Below are positions 55,291 through 63,058 of a stretch of DNA of 64,000 nt, piece by piece. Made by a program: the position numbers and the translations under genes. Location: NCBI RefSeq assembly GCF_000612585.1, contig NZ_JFCA01000013.1, positions 62,001-126,000 on the forward strand. The letters run 5' to 3'. The DNA comes from Pseudomonas sp. CHM02. GTDB lineage: Bacteria; Pseudomonadota; Gammaproteobacteria; Pseudomonadales; Pseudomonadaceae. Position 1 is the stretch's first letter; the number at the start of each line of letters is the position of its first letter. The notes beneath the pieces were generated by a model that was given only the letters and a program-made list of their open reading frames with translations, did not search any database and was not told the origin of the DNA.

Positions 55291-56880
55291 ATGAACGGAT
55301 GGCTTCGCCCGCTGCGCCGGGCACGCTTGAATATTTTCGGCTGGATAACCTGCGCCCTTCTCCCCCTGCTGGCCCCCGCACCGGCCAGTGCGGCCTCGGA
55401 CGCCCAGAGCTGCGTCAGCCAACTGGTGTTCGATCCTACGAGCGGCGGCTTCCTGCCAGTGAACAATTTTGGCACCGAACAGGACTTTCTCAACTGCTTC
55501 GGCTGGCAGTTGTTCATTGCCATGAACTGGCCGGTCGACTCCGGCTGGCCGGCCAACGCGAGCCTGGCGGGTGAGCCAGACACGCAAAGCACGGCAGCCC
55601 AGTTCGGCGTGCCGCCAACGCCCGGCCAGCCGATGAGCAACGCCCCGGTGTGGGCCAGCTACAAGGATGCCAGCGAGATCTTCCTGCCCGGCGCACCCAA
55701 GCCGTCCGGATGGGGCGTGGAAACCCTGCTGCCGTCCAAGTGCACCGCTACCGGCACTCTCAAGGCGTTCGCCACGGGCGCGCGTAAATACATCACCGCC
55801 ACCTCAGAAAGCGCGATCAACCGCAAGCATCGCTTCCACCTGTCCAGCGGCACCCAAGTGACATTGCCCGATTCGATCATGGAAGCGTCCGGTGGCTGGC
55901 TGACGGACCAGTCGGGCAACCTGGTGTTTTTCGAGCGCAAGGTCGGCAAGGCCGAGTTCGACTACATCGTCAACAACGGGCTGTACGACGCCGCGAACCA
56001 ATTGATCGTGGCGCAGAACAGCGACAACCGGCATCCCGCCGGCCTGTCATTGCCGGCGGGCAAACTGGTGCGCGAACTGCCGGCCAAAGCGCTGCCCCAG
56101 GAAGAGTTGGGCGCCCTGGAGCTCAAGGCAGCCTGGCGCGTGCTCACCAACAAACCCGAGCTGTACGGGCGCTACCTGACCACCGTCGCCTGGCTGCAAC
56201 GCCCGGACACGCTGGAATGCACCCAGGAAGTGGTGGGCCTGGTGGGCCTGCATATCATCAACAAGACCCAGACCCAGCCGAACTTTATCTGGACCACCTT
56301 CGAGCAGGTCGACAACGTGCCCGACGGCGGCGCAGCACCGCCCCAGGGCTACAGCTTCAACAGCACGCCGTGCAGCGGTGATGCCTGCACGCCCAACGTC
56401 CCCCGCGTGCAGTGCGATGCCACCCACACGCCGCCCAACTGCACGCCCCTGGACCAGCCGGTGCAAGCCACGCGGGTCAATGCCACGCCTCAGGACCTGC
56501 AGACGCTGAACACGGCGGTGCAGCAGACGTTTGCCCAGAAAACCCAGGGCCAATCGGTGTTCCAGTACTACAAACTGGTGAATGTGCTGTGGTCCAAGAC
56601 GCCCAACGCGCCCAACGATCCAGGCCCTGGTCCCAACGTGAAAACGCCGCTGTCCTACGGGCCGTTCGTCAGCGACCAGAGTGTCGTCGTCGCCAACACC
56701 ACGATGGAAACCTACGTGCAGACCGACAACTGCAACGACTGTCACCAGTACGCGGCGATTGCCGGCAAGTCCGGGCTGGCATCGGACTTTTCTTTCCTGT
56801 TCGGCAATGCCGACTCGGCGAAGAATGCGCGACTGATCAAACGCATCGAGGGGTTCAAGACCCTCAAGGATGATCACTAG
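55291..56880 (+). CDS. Periplasmic single-haem c-type cytochrome of the tyrosinase operon
   Basis: 529 residues with a Sec signal peptide (FGWITCALLPLLAPAPASA, cleavage near residue 35). One haem-c motif, C481-N-D-C484-H485, sits near the C-terminus, and the Met ligand is not obvious. The large N-terminal region (FGWQLFIAMNWP, GLVGLHIINKTQTQPNFIWT) is not a known cytochrome fold to me. AAGGA precedes the ATG and the gene follows the previous one by 66 bases. It should pass electrons to the periplasmic pool, but the two upstream proteins appear cytoplasmic unless exported with it. Confidence 0.75.
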   Translation: MNGWLRPLRRARLNIFGWITCALLPLLAPAPASAASDAQSCVSQLVFDPTSGGFLPVNNFGTEQDFLNCFGWQLFIAMNWPVDSGWPANASLAGEPDTQSTAAQFGVPPTPGQPMSNAPVWASYKDASEIFLPGAPKPSGWGVETLLPSKCTATGTLKAFATGARKYITATSESAINRKHRFHLSSGTQVTLPDSIMEASGGWLTDQSGNLVFFERKVGKAEFDYIVNNGLYDAANQLIVAQNSDNRHPAGLSLPAGKLVRELPAKALPQEELGALELKAAWRVLTNKPELYGRYLTTVAWLQRPDTLECTQEVVGLVGLHIINKTQTQPNFIWTTFEQVDNVPDGGAAPPQGYSFNSTPCSGDACTPNVPRVQCDATHTPPNCTPLDQPVQATRVNATPQDLQTLNTAVQQTFAQKTQGQSVFQYYKLVNVLWSKTPNAPNDPGPGPNVKTPLSYGPFVSDQSVVVANTTMETYVQTDNCNDCHQYAAIAGKSGLASDFSFLFGNADSAKNARLIKRIEGFKTLKDDH

Positions 56881-56944
56881 ACGGCTTTCTGCAGGATCAT
56901 TCGCGGGTTGCAATAAGCCCTTTTAACGGAATTTTCATATGGGC

Positions 56945-57125
56945 TCGCCTAAGATCGCCCACCTCGTTGGGGAGTAACCTGCTTCTGATCCTGTCGGAAG
57001 CGTTCGTATCAACATATTCGGCAACCTGCCGTGGTGCGAACACCGTCTTTTCGGTTGGTGAGACCAGCGACATACCCACGCCTGAAGTCGGGCGCGTGGG
57101 TGTGTCGTTGTCTCCTGTAGCCCGA
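56945..57125 (+). promoter_or_regulatory. yybP-ykoY manganese riboswitch upstream of mntP
   Basis: Conserved elements appear in order: GTTGGGGAGTAACCTGCTTC near 56973, TATCAACATATTCGGCAACC near 57007, then a hairpin GACATACCCACGC (57069-57081) with GCGTGGGTGTGTC (57094-57106). The layout matches the E. coli mntP/alx leader family. Mn2+ binding should expose translation or block termination and raise MntP. The 56881-57139 gap holds nothing else. Confidence 0.88.
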
Positions 57126-57139
57126 CTGGAAGCCGCACC

Positions 57140-57703
57140 GTGAACCCCATTTCCCTGATCCTTCTCGCCCTGGCCATGTCCACGGACGCCTTTGCGGCGG
57201 CCATCGGCAAAGGCTCCAGCCTGCACAAACCCCGCCTCACCCAAGCCCTGCGTGCCGGCCTGATCTTTGGCGTGATCGAAGCCATCACGCCGATGATCGG
57301 CTGGGCCATCGGCCATGCCGCCACGCGCTGGGTGGAAAACTGGGACCACTGGATCGCCTTCACCCTGCTGGTCGGGCTGGGGCTGCACATGATCTGGAAC
57401 GGGTTGAAGGCCGATGATGAAGAGGCCGAGAAACCGACCCGGCATTCATTCATGATCCTGGCCGTCACGGCGTTCGCCACCAGCATCGATGCGCTGGCGG
57501 TGGGCGTGGGCCTGGCGTTTGTGGACGTGAACATCCTGATGGCAGCGGCGGCGATCGGCCTGGCGACCATGACCATGGTGACGATCGGCATGATGCTCGG
57601 GCGGGTGCTGGGCACGGTGGTGGGCAAGCGCGCCGAGATGGTCGGTGGCGTGGTGCTGATGCTGGTGGGTGCGACGATTCTGTACGAACACCTTTCAGCT
57701 TGA
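57140..57703 (+). CDS. mntP: Manganese exporter MntP
   Basis: 187 residues from a GTG at 57140. Six helices in two repeats, each with the conserved acidic motif: [16 protein letters not shown] (residues about 12-27) and [17 protein letters not shown] (about 115-131). It exports Mn2+ to relieve toxicity and is controlled by the riboswitch just upstream. Confidence 0.95.
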   Translation: MNPISLILLALAMSTDAFAAAIGKGSSLHKPRLTQALRAGLIFGVIEAITPMIGWAIGHAATRWVENWDHWIAFTLLVGLGLHMIWNGLKADDEEAEKPTRHSFMILAVTAFATSIDALAVGVGLAFVDVNILMAAAAIGLATMTMVTIGMMLGRVLGTVVGKRAEMVGGVVLMLVGATILYEHLSA

Positions 57704-57732
57704 GCACCCACCCCCTTGAAAGGGTCGCTTTA

Positions 57733-57818
57733 TGTGGGAGCCGGGTGTGCCCGCGATAGGATCACCTCGGTGTCTGACAAACCGAGGTGCCTGTATCGCA
57801 GGCAAGCCAGCTCCCACA
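57733..57818. repeat. Paired REP element with nested hairpin
   Basis: TGTGGGAGCCGGGTGTGCCC at the left and GCAGGCAAGCCAGCTCCCAC at the right form the outer stem, with CACCTCGGT/ACCGAGGTG inside. The left arm has diverged from the usual GGCTTGCC core. It lies between the convergent mntP and alcohol dehydrogenase genes. Confidence 0.8.
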
Positions 57819-57852
57819 CAAAACAGCTATCACCGACGAATCGTCGGTGGTA

Positions 57853-58920
57853 TCAGGCGGCGTGGTTTTCTTTTTTCAAACTGTCCATGTCGATCACGAA
57901 CCGATACTTCACATCCCCCTTGAGCATCCGCTCATAGGCCTCGTTGATGCCCTGGATATCGATCATTTCGATGTCCGAGACAATCCCGTGCCTTGCGCAG
58001 AAGTCCAGCATGTCCTGGGTCTCTGCGATGCCGCCAATCAGCGAGCCGGCCAGGCTGCGACGCTTGAAGATCAGGTTGAACACCGTGGGCGATGGGTGCG
58101 GGCTGTCGGGGGCACCGACCAGGGTCATGGTGCCGTCACGCTTGAGCAGGTTGAGAAACGCATCGAGGTTGTGCGGCGCGGCGACGGTGTTGAGGATGAA
58201 ATCCAGGCTGTTGGCAACCTTGGCCATTTCGTCCGGGTTCCGGGACACCACTACTTGATCGGCGCCCAGGCGCAGGCCGTCTTCGCGCTTGTTCGGTGAG
58301 GTGGTGAACAGCGTGACGTGGGCGCCCATGGCGTGGGCGATTTTCACCGCCATATGGCCCAGGCCACCCAGGCCGACCACACCGACCTTCTTGCCGGGGC
58401 CCACCTTCCAGTGATGCAGCGGCGAATAGGTGGTGATGCCCGCGCACAGCAGTGGCGCCACGGCAGCCAGGTTGGCGTCATCGTGGGAGATGCGCAGCAC
58501 GAACTTCTCCTTGACCACGATGCTGTCCGAATAGCCGCCGAAGGTATTCTCACCGCCGAACACCGGGCCGTTGTAGGTGCCGGTAAAGCCGTTTTCGCAG
58601 TATTGCTCCTCGCCCTCGGCGCAGGATGGGCAGTGCTGGCAACTGTCGACCATGCAGCCGACGCCGGCCAGGTCACCGACCTTGAATGTCTGCACATTGG
58701 CGCCGACCGCCGTGACGCGGCCGACGATTTCATGGCCGGGCACGGAGGGATACAAGGTGTTGTTCCACTCGTTGCGTGCGGTGTGCAGGTCGGAGTGACA
58801 GACCCCGCAATAGAGAATATCGATCTGTACGTCATCAGCCCCCGGCGCACGGCGCTCGAAGGTAAAGGGCTTGAGGGAATCCTTGGCGTTCTGGGCGGCG
58901 TAGCTGTAAGTCTTGGCCAT
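57853..58920 (-). CDS. Zinc-dependent NAD(P) alcohol dehydrogenase (YahK/cinnamyl alcohol type)
   Basis: 355 residues from the ATG at 58920. Catalytic zinc: Cys in YCGVCHSDLH, PGHEIVG; structural zinc: four cysteines in CQHCPSCAEGEEQYC. NADP site VGVVGLGGLGHMAVKIA. This group reduces a broad range of aldehydes with NADPH. It is divergent from the quinone oxidoreductase gene at 59097; shared regulation is possible but no regulator is adjacent. Confidence 0.93.
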   Translation of the reverse strand: MAKTYSYAAQNAKDSLKPFTFERRAPGADDVQIDILYCGVCHSDLHTARNEWNNTLYPSVPGHEIVGRVTAVGANVQTFKVGDLAGVGCMVDSCQHCPSCAEGEEQYCENGFTGTYNGPVFGGENTFGGYSDSIVVKEKFVLRISHDDANLAAVAPLLCAGITTYSPLHHWKVGPGKKVGVVGLGGLGHMAVKIAHAMGAHVTLFTTSPNKREDGLRLGADQVVVSRNPDEMAKVANSLDFILNTVAAPHNLDAFLNLLKRDGTMTLVGAPDSPHPSPTVFNLIFKRRSLAGSLIGGIAETQDMLDFCARHGIVSDIEMIDIQGINEAYERMLKGDVKYRFVIDMDSLKKENHAA

Positions 58921-59096
58921 TTCGTTCACCTGTGTGATCTGACGTGAGAGGTCAGTGGACCAGCATAGACGCTCAACCGTTCAACCGTTCAACCGAGCAC
59001 ATGTTTATAAGCGCCGGAACCGGGCATGATCGTGCTGAACCGTCGCCCGCTCGATACGGTCACACCTCATACGCTCATCGCTGCAGGTACTCTGAA

Positions 59097-60095
59097 ATGA
59101 CGCTTCCTCAAGAAATGACCCTGATCGAAATCACCGTGCCCGGCGCGCCTGAAGTGCTGCAACCGCGCCGGGCCGATGTGCCGGTCGCAGGTCCCGGCGA
59201 GATCCTGATCCGCGTGCACGCTGCCGGAGTCAACCGCCCTGACGCCTTGCAACGCGCCGGGAAGTACCCGATGAAACCCGGCATGAGCCCGATCCCGGGG
59301 CTGGAAGTGGCCGGTGAAGTCGTCGCCCTGGGCGACGGCGTGAACGAGTACGTCGTCGGTGACAAGGTCTGCGCCCTGACCAACGGTGGTGGCTACGCGC
59401 AGTTCTGCAGCGTACCGGCCAGCCAGGCCCTGCCTATCCCTGAGGACATGGACTGGATTCAAGCCGCCGCCGTCCCGGAGACCTTCTTTACCGTGTGGGC
59501 CAACCTGTTCGGCCTCGGCGGCGCGCACAAAGGCCAGCGCGTGCTGATCCACGGCGGCACCAGCGGCATCGGCACCACCGCCCTGATGCTGTGCCGCGAA
59601 TTCGGCATCCAGGCCTTCGCCACCGCCGGCAGTGCCGACAAGTGCGCCGCGATTGCCAAGCTGGGCGCCGAGCCGATCAATTACCGCGAGCAGGACTTTG
59701 CCGAGGTCATCGCCAGGCGGACCGGCGACAAGGGCGTGAACGTGATCCTCGACATCATGGGAGCCTCGTACCTGAACAACAATATCAAGTCCCTGGCCAT
59801 GGACGGTCACCTGGTGATGCTGGGTTTCCTCGGGGGCGGCAAAGCCAACGACGTCGACCTGCTGAGCATCCTCGGTAAACGCGCGGTGATAACCGGCTCG
59901 CTGTTGCGCGCACGCACCAAGGAGGAAAAGGCCGCGATTGCCGAACAGCTACGCGAATACGTGTGGCCGGTGCTGGCTGCCGGGCGGTGCCTGCCGATCA
60001 TCGACAAGGTGTACGAATACACTGACGCCGCCCAGGCCCATGCACGGATGGAGGGTGGCGATCATATCGGCAAGATTGTGCTACGCGTGGAGTAA
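59097..60095 (+). CDS. NAD(P)H quinone oxidoreductase, PIG3 type
   Basis: 332 residues from the ATG at 59097; a longer open frame upstream is intergenic. MDR fold without zinc ligands: GVNRPDALQRAGKYP, LEVAGEVVALG, VPETFFTVWANLF, and the NADPH site VLIHGGTSGIGTTAL. PIG3-type enzymes reduce quinones. It is the last intact gene before the remnant-bearing scar. Confidence 0.92.
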   Translation: MTLPQEMTLIEITVPGAPEVLQPRRADVPVAGPGEILIRVHAAGVNRPDALQRAGKYPMKPGMSPIPGLEVAGEVVALGDGVNEYVVGDKVCALTNGGGYAQFCSVPASQALPIPEDMDWIQAAAVPETFFTVWANLFGLGGAHKGQRVLIHGGTSGIGTTALMLCREFGIQAFATAGSADKCAAIAKLGAEPINYREQDFAEVIARRTGDKGVNVILDIMGASYLNNNIKSLAMDGHLVMLGFLGGGKANDVDLLSILGKRAVITGSLLRARTKEEKAAIAEQLREYVWPVLAAGRCLPIIDKVYEYTDAAQAHARMEGGDHIGKIVLRVE

Positions 60096-60111
60096 CCAGC
60101 CCCGCCGGCGC

Positions 60112-60219
60112 CTACAAGAGGGGGTAGTCGGAATAAGCGGGGTGGTCGATATAGCCCTCTGCAAAGGATTGCCAGTCAGCGCCCTTCTCATAAAGGCCAC
60201 CCAACTTCTTGAACTCATA
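60112..60219 (-). pseudogene. C-terminal fragment of a lost oxidoreductase-like gene
   Basis: The minus strand encodes EFKKLGGLYEKGADWQSFAE followed by GYIDHPAYSDYPLL and a stop. A stop lies just upstream in frame at the left end of the fragment and there is no start. The ending resembles those of old-yellow-enzyme proteins (EGYTDYP-type), but 34 residues cannot settle this. It abuts the next fragment, so the two mark a deletion junction near 60220. Confidence 0.45.
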
Positions 60220-60226
60220 TCACCCG

Positions 60227-60331
60227 GTTGAAGTGGTGACCCACGAGACCGGGTTTGGTGATCACGAACGCATGCGCCAGGCGTTCTTGCGGGCATTCGG
60301 GCAGCCGCCGCAAGTGATGCGGCAGGCGCTG
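60227..60331 (+). pseudogene. C-terminal fragment of a GlxA-type AraC regulator
   Basis: The plus strand encodes VEVVTHETGFGDHERMRQAF then LRAFGQPPQVMRQAL, the second HTH and end of GlxA/FtrA-type AraC regulators (GFGDHERMRRAFLRAFG pattern). The N-terminal 280 or so residues are missing and the frame runs on into the 3' end of the aldehyde dehydrogenase gene. Clear family, clearly truncated. Confidence 0.6.
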
Positions 60332-60332
60332 C

Positions 60333-61754
60333 TTACTCCAGGTCAGGCTGGTAGCCGAACAGCGACTTCACTTCCAGGTAATCCTCCAGGCCAAATACCC
60401 CCCACTCGCGGCCGTTCCCGGACTGCTTGTACCCGCCGAACGGCGCGCCGTTGTCCGCCTTGCTGCCATTGAGATGGACCATCCCCGTGCGCAGCCTGCG
60501 AGCGACCCTGCGCGCGCCCTCCAGCGTGCCGGCCGTGACGTAGCCGGACAGGCCATAGGGGCTGTCATTGGCGATGGCAATCGCCTGCTCTTCGCTGTCG
60601 TAGGGAATGATTACCAGCACCGGCCCGAACACCTCTTCGCGGGCAATCGGCAGGTCGGGGTGCACATCGGCGTAGACCGTGGGCCGCACATAGAAACCGT
60701 GGGTGATGCCCGGCGGCCGCCCTGCACCGCCGCACACCGGCGGGACGTCCACGGCCGCCAACAGCGCCTGCACCCGTTCGAATTGCGCCTGGTTGGCCAG
60801 AGGCCCCATGGCGGTCGCCGGGTTGCTGTCATCAAAGCAGCTCTGCGCGGCAACCTCCTGGGCGATTTCCACTGCCCGCGCCTGCAAGGCACGCGGCACC
60901 AGCAGGCGCGTCGGCGCATTGCAGGACTGGCCGCTGTTGCGAAAACAGCTGCTCACGCCGTGACGCACGGCGGCGTCCAGGTCCGCATCGGCAAGAATCA
61001 GGTTGGCCGACTTGCCACCCAGTTCCTGGGACACACGCTTGACCGTGTCCGCCGCCACCTTGGCCACCGCGATGCCCGCGCCGGTGGAACCGGTAAACGA
61101 GACCATGTCGATTCCAGCATGCCGGGCGATGCCGTCGCCGAGGGTGGGGCCATCGCCATTGACCAGGTTGAACACACCCTTGGGCACTCCGGCCTGGTGC
61201 AGGATATCGGCCAGCAGCATCGCCGACAGCGGCGCCTTTTCACTGGGCTTGAGCACCATCGTGCAGCCTGCGGCCAGGGCCGGCGCGAGCTTGCAGGTGA
61301 GTTGGTTGAGTGGCCAGTTCCACGGCGTGATCAGGCCGCACACCCCTATCGGTTCGCGGCTGATCAGGGTGCTGTCGTGGGCGTATTCGAAGGCATACGT
61401 CTTGAGCACGTCATACGCACGCTGCAAATGGCCCAACCCTGCGGGCACATGGGCACTGCGCGCCAGCGACAGTGGCGCGCCCATTTCCTGGTGCACGCAT
61501 TGCGCCAGGGCTTCGCTGCGCTGGCGATAGCCGTCGATGATCGCCGCCAGCAGTTCCAGGCGTTGTTCGCGCGTCCATTGCCCATAGCTGTCGAAGGCGC
61601 GCCTGGCCGCGGTGACGGCGCGGTCGAGGTCGGCCCGGGTGCCAAGGCTGATGGTCGCGACGGTTCGCTCTGTGGTCGGGTCGATCACCGGCAAGGTGTC
61701 GCCGCCCAGGGGCTTGACCCATTGCCCGTCGATGTAGAAATCCAGGTGATTCAT
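60333..61754 (-). CDS. Aldehyde dehydrogenase
   Basis: 473 residues from the ATG at 61754, overlapping the aminotransferase stop as ATGA. Landmarks: LITPWNWPLNQLTCKLAPAL, NAD site FTGSTGAG, general base Glu244 in SQELGGKSAN and catalytic Cys278 in NSGQSCNAPTR. It ends with GGYKQSGNGREWG. It probably oxidises the semialdehyde made by the coupled aminotransferase to a carboxylate. A truncated regulator fragment touches its 3' end. Confidence 0.93.
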   Translation of the reverse strand: MNHLDFYIDGQWVKPLGGDTLPVIDPTTERTVATISLGTRADLDRAVTAARRAFDSYGQWTREQRLELLAAIIDGYRQRSEALAQCVHQEMGAPLSLARSAHVPAGLGHLQRAYDVLKTYAFEYAHDSTLISREPIGVCGLITPWNWPLNQLTCKLAPALAAGCTMVLKPSEKAPLSAMLLADILHQAGVPKGVFNLVNGDGPTLGDGIARHAGIDMVSFTGSTGAGIAVAKVAADTVKRVSQELGGKSANLILADADLDAAVRHGVSSCFRNSGQSCNAPTRLLVPRALQARAVEIAQEVAAQSCFDDSNPATAMGPLANQAQFERVQALLAAVDVPPVCGGAGRPPGITHGFYVRPTVYADVHPDLPIAREEVFGPVLVIIPYDSEEQAIAIANDSPYGLSGYVTAGTLEGARRVARRLRTGMVHLNGSKADNGAPFGGYKQSGNGREWGVFGLEDYLEVKSLFGYQPDLE

Positions 61755-63046
61755 CGCGTCGCCTCGAGTGCCTTGGCCAAGGTGCTGAACACCTGCGCGA
61801 CCTGTTCCTGGTTGATGATGAGCGGCGGCGACAGCACGATGTTCTCTCCGGAGGCGCGCACCAGCACGCCTGCCTCGAAACACCGCTGGGCCACTTCTGC
61901 AGCCCGCGCACCGGGGCCGCCCTCGCGGGGTTTGAGCTCGACCGCGCAGAGCAGGCCAATGGCACGCACATCCAGCACCAACGCCTGCTCACGCAAGGCC
62001 AGCGCGGTGTTCTGCCACAACGGCGCCATCTGCTGCACATGCGCATTGAGGCCCAGCTCTTCATGCACCTGCAGGGTCGCCAGGCCGGCGGCGCAGGCCA
62101 GCGGGTGGGCCGAATAGGTGTAGCCGTGCATCAGTTCGATGGCCTGTTCCGGGCCTTGCATGAACGCGTCGTACACCGCGCCGCTGACCAGCACGCCGCC
62201 CATGGGCACCGCACCGTTGGTGAGGCCCTTGGCCAGGGTCATCAGGTCTGGAGTGACACCAAAGGCCTCGGCGGCGAACCCATGGCCCACGCGGCCGAAG
62301 CCGGTGATGACTTCGTCGAAGATCAACAGCAGGCCATGTCGATCACAGATCTCGCGCAGCTTTTGCAGGTAGCCCAGGGGCGGTGCGTAGACCCCGCCCG
62401 AGCCGGTGACCGGCTCGACAATCACCGCCGCCACCGTGGCCGGGTCGTGTACGTCCAGTAACTGCAGCAACGCATCCGCATAGTGCGCGCCCTGCTCCGG
62501 TTGGCCGGGGCTGAATCGCGAGCCGGCGTCATACGGCAACGGCAAGTGCGCGACGTCGCCGAGCAACGGTCCGAAGTCGCGCTTCTGCCGGCCGATGCCC
62601 GACACCGACAGCCCGCCAAAGCCCATGCCGTGATAGCCCTTGGCACGGCCGATCAGCTTGGTGCGCCGACAATCGCCTCGGGCTTGATGGTAGGCACGGG
62701 CGATCTTCAACGCGGTGTCCACCGCCTCGGAACCGGAGTTGGTGAAGAATACTTTGTCCAGGCCCGCCGGCGCTTTGGCGACCAGTTGATCCGCCAGGCT
62801 CAGCGCCGCCGGGTGGCTCATCTTGAACGAGGACACAAAGTCCAGGCGCCCTGCCGCTTCGCGAATGGCTTCGACGATACGGGGCTGGCCATGCCCGGCA
62901 TTGACGCACCACAACCCGGCCATCGCGTCGAGCACGTCACGCCCTTCGGGGGTGCTGTAGTGCATGCCGGCGGCGCGGTCGAACAGCATCGGTTGGCGGT
63001 TGAAGGGGCGCATTGCGGTAAAGGGTGCCCACAGGGAAGAGGTCAT
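61751..63046 (-). CDS. Class III omega-amino acid aminotransferase
   Basis: 431 residues. PLP-binding Lys273 in TLAKGLTNGAVPMGG, the aspartate in LIFDEVITGFGR, and NSGSEAVDTALKIAR. The start AMRPFNRQPMLFDRAAGMHY and AGLWCVNAGHG resemble beta-alanine/omega-amino acid:pyruvate transaminases. It would turn an omega-amino acid into a semialdehyde for the overlapping aldehyde dehydrogenase. It begins 12 bases after the serine hydrolase gene. Confidence 0.92.
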   Translation of the reverse strand: MTSSLWAPFTAMRPFNRQPMLFDRAAGMHYSTPEGRDVLDAMAGLWCVNAGHGQPRIVEAIREAAGRLDFVSSFKMSHPAALSLADQLVAKAPAGLDKVFFTNSGSEAVDTALKIARAYHQARGDCRRTKLIGRAKGYHGMGFGGLSVSGIGRQKRDFGPLLGDVAHLPLPYDAGSRFSPGQPEQGAHYADALLQLLDVHDPATVAAVIVEPVTGSGGVYAPPLGYLQKLREICDRHGLLLIFDEVITGFGRVGHGFAAEAFGVTPDLMTLAKGLTNGAVPMGGVLVSGAVYDAFMQGPEQAIELMHGYTYSAHPLACAAGLATLQVHEELGLNAHVQQMAPLWQNTALALREQALVLDVRAIGLLCAVELKPREGGPGARAAEVAQRCFEAGVLVRASGENIVLSPPLIINQEQVAQVFSTLAKALEATR

Positions 63047-63058
63047 CGGTTGTACTCC

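Noticed and set aside
53179..55587. 802-codon minus-strand frame opposite the tyrosinase operon
   Set aside because: Although the longest frame there after the kinase, it is antisense to a gene with all copper ligands and has shadow-frame composition.
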